Assembly (NCBI GenBank): GCA_037355855.1
Contig: CM074764.1
Location: forward strand, 2,604,001-2,668,000
Length of the DNA: 64,000 nt
From: Pseudo-nitzschia pungens
Taxonomy: Eukaryota > Bacillariophyta > Bacillariophyceae > Bacillariales > Bacillariaceae
Direction: 5' to 3'
Below the pieces are notes generated by a model. The model worked only from the letters and a program-made list of their open reading frames with translations, made no database searches and was not told the DNA's origin. A program made the position numbers and the translations under genes. This document shows, piece by piece, positions 10,490 through 18,400 of this stretch (positions are counted from its first letter, which is position 1; the number at the start of each line of letters is the position of its first letter).

Positions 10490-12010
10490 ATTTAACGCTA
10501 TACAGTCTTTCAAGCCCCTTAAGTGATATCCACTTAACGTTCTACATTCTTCAAGGTTCCTTGCTGAGTTCCCTAAGTCTTTTCAAGTTGAAGTTGTCGA
10601 ACACATACAAACCCCCCCTTCTAGAAGGTTCCTACGCGCTGATCCTTAAGTATTTGCAAGTTCGCGCGAGCATATCTTCTAGTTCCCTCCCTGTTTTCAA
10701 GTCAATAGCCTCCCTGCTCCCTAAGTGTTAATCACTTAAGAGCTACCCTGTTTCCTCGCCAAGCCCCCTAGTCCCTAAGTGTTTTTGCTTAAGGCTCCCC
10801 CTACTACATCTGTTTTCGAGCCAAGACCAACCGATCCCTAAGTACCTCCTACTTAGTGTACTATTGTTTCCAAGACTACAGCTACACCTGCCCCTTGTTT
10901 TCAAGACTACAATTCCCCTGGTCCCTAAGTGTTCTCGAGTTCCCTGATCCCCAAGAGTTCCCTAAGTGTTTTGCTATTAAGGAACCCCCACTGTTTTCAA
11001 GACACAAGCTTATCTCTGGTCCCTAAGTGTTCGCGAGGTCCCTGGTTTCTAAGTGTTTTCACTATTAAGCAACCCCAACTTGAACTTCAAGTTCGACACT
11101 GTTTTCAAGACACAAGCCTCTCCCTGGTCCCTAGGTGTTTCTACTAAAGCCCCTGTTTTCAGGCAAGCAGCTTCCCTGGTCCCTAAGTGTATCGCTCAAG
11201 GTCCCTATTTTCAAGCCAATTGCCCCCGGATACTGTTTCCACTGCTTCCCTGGTCCCTAAGTGTCGCGCTCAAGGTCCTTGTTTTCAAGCCAACTGCCCC
11301 TGGATACTGTTTCCACTTATAAGTACTTGCGAGTTTGAACTTCAAGTTCCCTCCTGAGCCTTTTAAGTGTGCCCTACCATTGATATCCCTTGGTCCCTAA
11401 GTGTTCCTACTAAAGCCCCTGTCTTCAAGCAAGCAGCTTCCCTGGTCCCTAAGTGTTCGCGAGTTCCCTGCTCCCTCAGTGTTTTTGCTATTAAGCAACC
11501 CCAGGTTGAACTTCAAGTTTGACACTGTTTTCAAGACACAAGCCTCCCCTGGTCCCCAGGTCTTCCTACTAAAGCCCCTGTTTTCAAGCAAGCAGCTTTT
11601 CTGGTCCCTAAGTGTCTCGCTCAAGGTACCTGTTTTCAAGCCAATTGCCCCTGGATACTGTTTCCATTTCCCCCCTCTACGTAAATTCTACAGGGCCAAA
11701 AGTGGTACTTCTATTCCATTTGCCCGCAACTCCAGACAGAACTACCAGAATTTTCCCTGTAGAATTCTACAGCAGCTGCTCTGCTCCGCTTAAGGTCCCT
11801 GTTTTCAAGCCAATTGCCCCTGGATACTGTTTCCACTTATAAGTACTCGCGAGTTTGAACTTCAAGTTCCCTCCTGAGCCTTTTAAGTGTGCCCTGCCAT
11901 TGATATCCCCCGGTCCCTAAGTGTTCCTACTAAAGCCCCTGTTTTCAAGCCATCTGATCCCTGGCGCTTAAGTGTACCACTTGGAATCATCCCTGGTTCG
12001 AACTTGGATA
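10490..12010 (+). repeat. 5' UTR box-and-hairpin array of P
   Basis: Irregular array of about 17 copies of a box TGTTTTCAAG (variants TGTTTCCAAG, TCTTTCAAG) alternating with short stems built from TAAGTG/CACTTA, for example AAGTG-GATATC-CACTT type and CTAAGTG-TTAAT-CACTTAAG. Larger blocks of 150-300 bp are duplicated (11040-11340 and 11380-11680 versus 11800-11960). The same array is in MA (28680-29400), M3 (36930-37800) and M2. No ORF of note. Confidence 0.8.
11684..11766. repeat. 83-bp MITE-like block in P 5' UTR
   Basis: Bounded by the inverted repeats AATTCTACAGGG and CCCTGTAGAATT, which can be read as CAGGG...CCCTG ends between TA dinucleotides. A near copy is in M2 at 45684-45765. It is absent from the aligned places in MA and M3. 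It may be a small TA-targeting DNA-transposon derivative, or simply a structured piece of the 5' UTR. Confidence 0.45.
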
Positions 12011-12257
12011 CACAAGTCTACAAGCCATTTTGCTGCAGGTTCTACACGATTTGCAGTAGTCTACAGGAGTTTCTAAATTTTGTAACTCCAGAGCACCTCT
12101 GTGGGTTTCGAACGTGCCTTTTCTGGTAGTGCTCCAGTTCTTTTTGGATCCCCTGGAGTTTTTTCCTGTCCAGAACAACGTTGGACCTGTTGTTGCTGCT
12201 GTACCCTGGTTCAAACCCAGCGTACAACTCTGCCCTCAGTGCTCCACTTCTGGTACA

Positions 12258-15200
12258 ATGCCTCCGCGGCCCACCTCCCAAACAGCTTCCCGGAAGCAAA
12301 GATCTTCCACACCTCCTTCTTCTGCTAGGTCTGCCTCTGGGACTCGGTCTAACAAGCGCCCATTTGTGCAAAAGACCCCTCCACGACATTCTAGTGTCAC
12401 CTCTGCTCTTACTACTCCCTCTCCTACTCTTGATACCAGATCATCCTCTTCCTCTGCCTCATCATCCTCTTCATCCTCTTTGCATGGGTCTTCTGTTGAT
12501 GATATGTCTTCATCTTCTTCTGAGTCCTCATCTGCAGGTGTGCTTTCTGATGTTGATATGCTTGGCACTGAACCTGCTCCAGGGGATTCCTTGAAGACTT
12601 CTTCTTCTGCAGGTATGCTCTCTGATGTTGAGATGCTTGGCACGGAATCTGCACCAGGGGAATCTGCACCAGGGGACTCTGCACCAGGGGATTCCTTGCA
12701 AACTTCTTCTCTGTCAACAGCTTCTCAACTAGGCTCCCAGGAGTCAGGTCCTCCGCAGTCAGGTACTCTGTCAGGCTCTCAGTCGTCAGATACTTTGTTG
12801 TCAGACCCCAAGCTGATAAGCTCCCAGTCCTCAGGCTCCCAGCAGCAGGGCTCCCAGCTGCCAGGCCAACAGACGTCCAGACACACACCAAAGGGCTCTG
12901 GGACCTCAGGCAAGGTCCCTGCTTCCTCCATCCTCAAGCAATCTACTCTTGCCTTTTCCTCTGCCCAGAAAGCTGATCCCTCTCAGCAGCAAGCACGCCA
13001 CTCCCAACGCCAGGAGGCTTTGGCTGCTGCCAACAGGGCTCATTCCGCTTCCTTCTTCTGGTGTTTTTATGGTAAGGGTCCCTGTTCTGGCAAGTCTCCT
13101 ATACCATCTGCAATTCATGCCTTTCGAAAATCTCCAACTGGTAAACGGTTATGGGCTGGGTGTCCAAGCCCTACACACTTTTTCAGCCAGAAGGAGGGTA
13201 AAGACAAAAAATCCATCCATGATATTTGCCGGACTGCCATCCCTCCTGTTTATGCTCAGGTTTTTCCGGACACTCCAGACTGGCGCAATGCCACTGTAGA
13301 TTCCTTGGCCTCTCTTGCCTCTGCTTGCTTTCAAGGCTCTGCCCCAGCCTGGACCAAGCAACCACCTGGCCAGGCTCTGAAGAAATGTCTTATTGGTTTG
13401 GTCAAGATGTCTCCTGAGTGTTTTGATGACCTCTATTGTGAGGGCAACCTTTTGCCTAGCACTGAAGGCAAAGTATGGTTGGCAGCCAATCAGGTGCTTG
13501 GTTCTCATTGGCATTTCAAGAAGCGACCTCCTACACCTGCGCCACCAGTGGCTGATGATGCTTCCACTTCCAAATCTTCCCCTTCCAAATCAGTGTCCTT
13601 TCTTCCTGGTGGTGGTGATGCTACTGTCTTGTCCTCCTCTGCTGGGCATTTCCTCCAACGCCGAGGGGTTTGCTCCAGTGATTCTAGAGCTCCAGTGGAT
13701 GTAACTGCCGGAACCAAGTGTTCTCATAGTTCTTATGTCACTCTGTCCCTTCCAAGGTTGATGTCACAACACCCTGGGGAACTATATGATGAGCTGCTCA
13801 AGTCTCTCAAGGAAGCTTTGGATCTTCTATGGACTGTTGACAAGCGCCTGGTGTTGTATGTTTTTCCCTCAAGAGCCAGGCTCAACCCCAAGGCCAAGCC
13901 TGTTACCAAGTTTTGGACGACTCTTCCTGACAGGAAGACCTTGGAATTGTATGTTGCTCAGCTCTGGCTTCGCAGTAGAACTGCTCCTCATCTACGCTTC
14001 TTTTTGGGACACAGTGCTTCCCTGGAGAAACTCTTTTCAGCACAATTGCTCCAGAGGCTCAGAGACCGTGACATGGACCTGAAATATGACCACATACAGG
14101 CCCCAGTTATTGTCACCTGTGGCTTTCTCCTTGGATCTTACATGCAGAGTTTTGATCTTGACCACTACAACGAATTGCTTCAGACTCATCCCAGGTTTCA
14201 GGCATGTCCTATTGCTGTTATCAGGAAGAATATCAGCCTTGACAACTCCAGAACTCCTGATCCCAATCCTGTTCTGGCTGCACATGTTTTATGTGATGCT
14301 ACAAAGCGCGCCCAAACTGTTAAGCTCCTCAAAGCCCAGTTCAATCGGTGCAAACCTTCAGACATTGCCTCTCTCCCTGATGGTAAATTTTACAAGTTTA
14401 TTGAGACAGCTACCAATCCTTCTGACAGACCTCTTCCCCCCTCCAAGCTCAAGACTGTTCGCCAGGCTAAGCACCGCCAAGCTAAATTTATTGAGAGCCA
14501 TGAAACTGCTCCTGTTCTGGGGGTAGTTGATCTTGATCTTCCAGTTGACCTGGGCCAAGGGCTGGGTTTGAAGACACTGCGCAGTGTGCTTCTGGGTATC
14601 AGAACCCGTGACAATTGGTCATGGCCTCTTTTTCTTTCTGTCGATACCAGTTCATACCGAGGCGAGATCCTTGCTTTGTACAATATCACTACCAAGGCTG
14701 AAGCAATGGCCATGTTGTCTTTCCTGCCTATTATACTGGAAGCTCATTATGGTTCTTGTGTTCGACAATGGTTCTCTTCTGAGTGCTTGACTGAAATGGA
14801 AGCTTACCATTGGGATGCTGCTGTCAATTGTGTTGTGGAAACTGAACCTGCTGCAGATCCAATGCAGGATGACTCTCTTCCCTTTTTTGGTGATGGGGAT
14901 GCAAGAGATTGGGAACTTGTTGATGATGACTTGTCAGTTGACCTTGCCCCAGACCTCACCTTTGATCTAGATCTGCACTTTAACCTCCAAGCCCGTGCTG
15001 ACAGTGGTGGTGGAGGATTTGATGATTCTCAATCCATGGATACTTTAGCAACCGGTACTTCCAATCTCACTGATGTCCAGGCTTCAGCGCCTGCAGGTGG
15101 TGTTCCTACTGGAGGTGATCCTTCCAATGTTGCCAAGGCTGATGCCTCTCCTGGTATTCCTCCTGAAGTTCCCCCTGCAGTTCCTGACCCTCCCCAGAAT

Positions 15201-15434
15201 GCCATGGCTGGTGACCTCCCTGTGGCCTCTCCTGATTCCTCAACTGCAGTTCCTGCTGCCGGTGGTGGGGAAGACGCAGCCTCTGCATTGAGGCTTGGAG
15301 TTGCTGCAATTGCATTCACCTCCAGCCATGATGCTAGTGTCAGTGATTTGAGCCATGCCAATGTTTCCACCAAATCAGCTCCGGCAACTCTTCCTTCCTT
15401 GCGACAGACTAGGTTTCCTTCTGATCATGGTTAG
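12258..15434 (+). CDS. LINE ORF1 protein (1058 aa), intact
   Basis: First ORF of P. The start at 12258 is chosen because all copies share a Met here (MPPPP/MPPRP..., then PTSQ.ASRK), although the frame is open upstream to 12114. The N-terminal ~240 residues are Ser/Gly/Gln/Pro-rich with short repeats (SAPGD/E, GSQQ), likely disordered. A Cys/His cluster follows at about 265-305 (FFWCFYGKGPC ... H ... C-P-S-P-T-H) that could bind zinc. A conserved globular core covers about 330-830, then an acidic and Pro/Ala-rich tail. By position it should act as the nucleic-acid-binding partner of ORF2 (inference); no known RNA-binding domain was recognised. The stop overlaps the ORF2 start. Confidence 0.9.
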   Translation: MPPRPTSQTASRKQRSSTPPSSARSASGTRSNKRPFVQKTPPRHSSVTSALTTPSPTLDTRSSSSSASSSSSSSLHGSSVDDMSSSSSESSSAGVLSDVDMLGTEPAPGDSLKTSSSAGMLSDVEMLGTESAPGESAPGDSAPGDSLQTSSLSTASQLGSQESGPPQSGTLSGSQSSDTLLSDPKLISSQSSGSQQQGSQLPGQQTSRHTPKGSGTSGKVPASSILKQSTLAFSSAQKADPSQQQARHSQRQEALAAANRAHSASFFWCFYGKGPCSGKSPIPSAIHAFRKSPTGKRLWAGCPSPTHFFSQKEGKDKKSIHDICRTAIPPVYAQVFPDTPDWRNATVDSLASLASACFQGSAPAWTKQPPGQALKKCLIGLVKMSPECFDDLYCEGNLLPSTEGKVWLAANQVLGSHWHFKKRPPTPAPPVADDASTSKSSPSKSVSFLPGGGDATVLSSSAGHFLQRRGVCSSDSRAPVDVTAGTKCSHSSYVTLSLPRLMSQHPGELYDELLKSLKEALDLLWTVDKRLVLYVFPSRARLNPKAKPVTKFWTTLPDRKTLELYVAQLWLRSRTAPHLRFFLGHSASLEKLFSAQLLQRLRDRDMDLKYDHIQAPVIVTCGFLLGSYMQSFDLDHYNELLQTHPRFQACPIAVIRKNISLDNSRTPDPNPVLAAHVLCDATKRAQTVKLLKAQFNRCKPSDIASLPDGKFYKFIETATNPSDRPLPPSKLKTVRQAKHRQAKFIESHETAPVLGVVDLDLPVDLGQGLGLKTLRSVLLGIRTRDNWSWPLFLSVDTSSYRGEILALYNITTKAEAMAMLSFLPIILEAHYGSCVRQWFSSECLTEMEAYHWDAAVNCVVETEPAADPMQDDSLPFFGDGDARDWELVDDDLSVDLAPDLTFDLDLHFNLQARADSGGGGFDDSQSMDTLATGTSNLTDVQASAPAGGVPTGGDPSNVAKADASPGIPPEVPPAVPDPPQNAMAGDLPVASPDSSTAVPAAGGGEDAASALRLGVAAIAFTSSHDASVSDLSHANVSTKSAPATLPSLRQTRFPSDHG

Positions 15435-18400
15435 CTCTTCTGGTATGAGGTTTGATGGGATGCCTTACACTCCAAATCCCATCAATGCTTCTACTGTTTC
15501 TCCCTTTTCCTCCTCCGACTCTTCCCCTGTCTCTCAGTTTGTCCAATTAACTCTTCATGGAGACTCTCTTGCTGCTAAGGATTCTGACAGTTTTGGTCAC
15601 TCCTTCCCTCAAGCTCCATCCTATAACTCCACCATCATCACTTTCCAAAACATTGGACCACAGCGCAGAGCTGCCTTTATGTCCATGTCCAAGCACAACT
15701 CCCGTCAATTTGTCAAGAGCAATGCCAGTGTGGCTCTTTTTGCTGAACATTGTTTGAATGAATCCAAACTCCTGCCATGTGATCTTTTCAATCGGCGCAT
15801 GAAGAATATCAGTCCCTCAAGTTTTTCCTACCTTGCCAACAACAAGCATGAAGCTTCTGACTGTTCATGGCTTCAGCCTGGTGGCACAGGGTTTTCCATT
15901 GATCAACTGTTCAGTTCCCACAAGATTGCCCATGGGGCTGATCCTTCTGGTCTTGGAAGATGGTCCTTTGTCAAGTTTCAGGGCAGGGATGGTTACACTG
16001 TCACTATGTTTTCTGCTTACTGCCCTGTTGAAAATGACAGGGATCTTGGTTCCGTCTGGAATCAACAGTACCGATACTTTCAAGCAGCTGAAAATCTTTT
16101 CAGTCCCAACCCATGCATTCTCTTTCACAGGGATTTGACTGCTGCCCTTCAAGTCTGTCTGGGTGCAGGTGACCAGGTCATTCTTGGGATTGATCAAAAT
16201 GCTGATGTTAGGTCTGATGGCTTGTCTTTTGAGCTCAAGGCTCTGGGTTTCAGAGAGGCCATTCTTACCCTTCATAGTAAGTCTTCTCCTCCTGCCACTC
16301 ACAACAGAAACACTACCAGAACACCAATTGATGCCATTTGGGTCTCTGAGAATGTTGATGTTCTCAGGGCTGGGTATTGTCCCTTTGGTGGTGCCTATGG
16401 TATGGAATCTGACCACAGAATGCTTTGGATTGAAGTCTGTAATTGCAGCCTCATGGGCAAACACCTGCCACCTCCCTTGAGCTTCTCTCATTCCAAACTC
16501 CAGTCCTCCCACCCCCATCTGCGCCAACGGTATTTCAAGCGTGTCAGGCACAGCTTTCTCAAGGCTGGAGTGTTTTCTCTCCAAGCTAAGCTGGAACACC
16601 TCCTGGCTCAGTTTCAGTCTGGGGATATTTCTGTGCGCGCTGATCTCATCACCACATATGAAGTCCTCCATGAAACCTCCACCTCTCTCAGGCTCTCTGT
16701 TGAACAAAACCTTTGCCACACTAGAGCTGGTTTGGTTCCATGGTCCCCGAAGCTGCAAGTCTATCGTGATACAATTGATTTTTGGCGGCGTGTTGTTAAG
16801 CTGAGACAGGGTGTGTCCACCAGTCATACTGTTTTGAAAAGGCTGGCATGCAAGCTTTCTCTCTACAAAGGAGAACACAGTGACCTTTCCAGTGCTCTCC
16901 TCCACCTGAAACAAGCTTACAGGCAATACCGGGCAGTGAAAAATTCTCTCTACAAAGGAGAACACAGTGATCTTTCCAGTGCTATCCTCCACCTGAAACA
17001 GGCTTACAGGCAATACCGGGCAGTGAAAAAATTGGCCCCCTCATGGAGAGACTCCTTCAATCAAGGCCTGGTGGATGCACTTCTTGCTGAAGGCAAACCT
17101 CACAACCAGAATGCTTCCCAGATTCGTGCCAGGATGCGCAGGGAACGTCTTCAAAGAGAGCTTGGCCTTGCTGCTAGGTCTATTCGGGGACGTGTCAACA
17201 AGTCAGCTGTCTTGAGAGCTATTGCAGTTGGCCCTGATGGTGTTGAACAGGTCTTGGAGTCCCAGTCCACTATGGTTCCAGCTATGGCTGAATCCAATGT
17301 CCGGCGTCAACAGCAGTGTCTTGGCACTCCCTCCATGACTCCCTCCTTCATTCAAGATTTTGGCTACCTCGGCACAGCCCATGCTTCTGCTCAAGTTCTT
17401 GATGGCACATATAATCCTCCTCCTGCCACTGACAAATACCTGTCTGAATTTCTTTCTTGTCTCAAAGTCCCTGCCTCTATTCTGAGTTTGCCTCCCTTTG
17501 ACTATTCAGTGTGTCCAGCTGACAATGCTGCTGCCTGGAAACACCAGAGGGAACGCACAGCAAGTGAACCTTCATGTTTGAGTTTTGCCCACCACAAGGC
17601 TTTTGCCCTGGATCCCCAGTTGAACAAGTTTGACACTCTACTGAGATCAGTCCCATTGATTGTTGGCTTCTCTCCTTCTGCCTGGCAGGTCATCACGGAT
17701 GTTGAGATCTTCAAGAAACCTGGTGAATATAGAGTGGATAAGATGAGACTCATCCAGTTGATGTCTCCTGAGTTCCAAATCAACAACAAGATGATTGGCA
17801 GACGAATTCTTGCCCATGCTGAACGTGCCAATGCCGTGGCTGTTGATCAACATGGAAGCAGGAAACACCACAAGGCCATCAACACCTGCTTGAACAAGAA
17901 GCTCATCTGTGATGTGTTGAGGCAGAAGCGCAGATCCGGTGCTGTTGCTATGAATGATGCCAAGGGCTGTTATGATAGAATCTCTCATCCCATTGCAGGT
18001 CTCACTCTCCAGAGCTTTGGTGTTCCTGCACATGTGTGTGAAGTTCTTCTGTCTACTCTGCAACATGCTAAGCACCACATCAAAACTGGCTTTGGTCGGT
18101 CAGGTCCTGTGTATGGTGATGAACCTGTTCCTCTCAGTGGTTGTGGCCAAGGCAATGGTATTGGTCCAACTCTTTGGGCTTTGGTGTCAACAATTGTCTT
18201 CCGAATGATGCAACAGGCTGGGCATGGTGTCCATCTTATCACTTCTTTGTCACTGCAACTGGTTTCTCTTGTGGGTTTTGCCTTTGTGGATGACACAGAT
18301 TTGTTTTGTGCTGGCTCTGATTCCTCAACATCTGGTGAGGACTTAGCTGTTGACTTTCAGGAAGCTCTTGACCGGTGGGCTGGTGGGATTATTGCCACTG

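Noticed and set aside
15865..17013. 382-codon antisense frame inside P ORF2
   Set aside because: It mirrors the conserved ORF2 coding sequence, recurs antisense in other copies only as a shadow, and shows no family signature.
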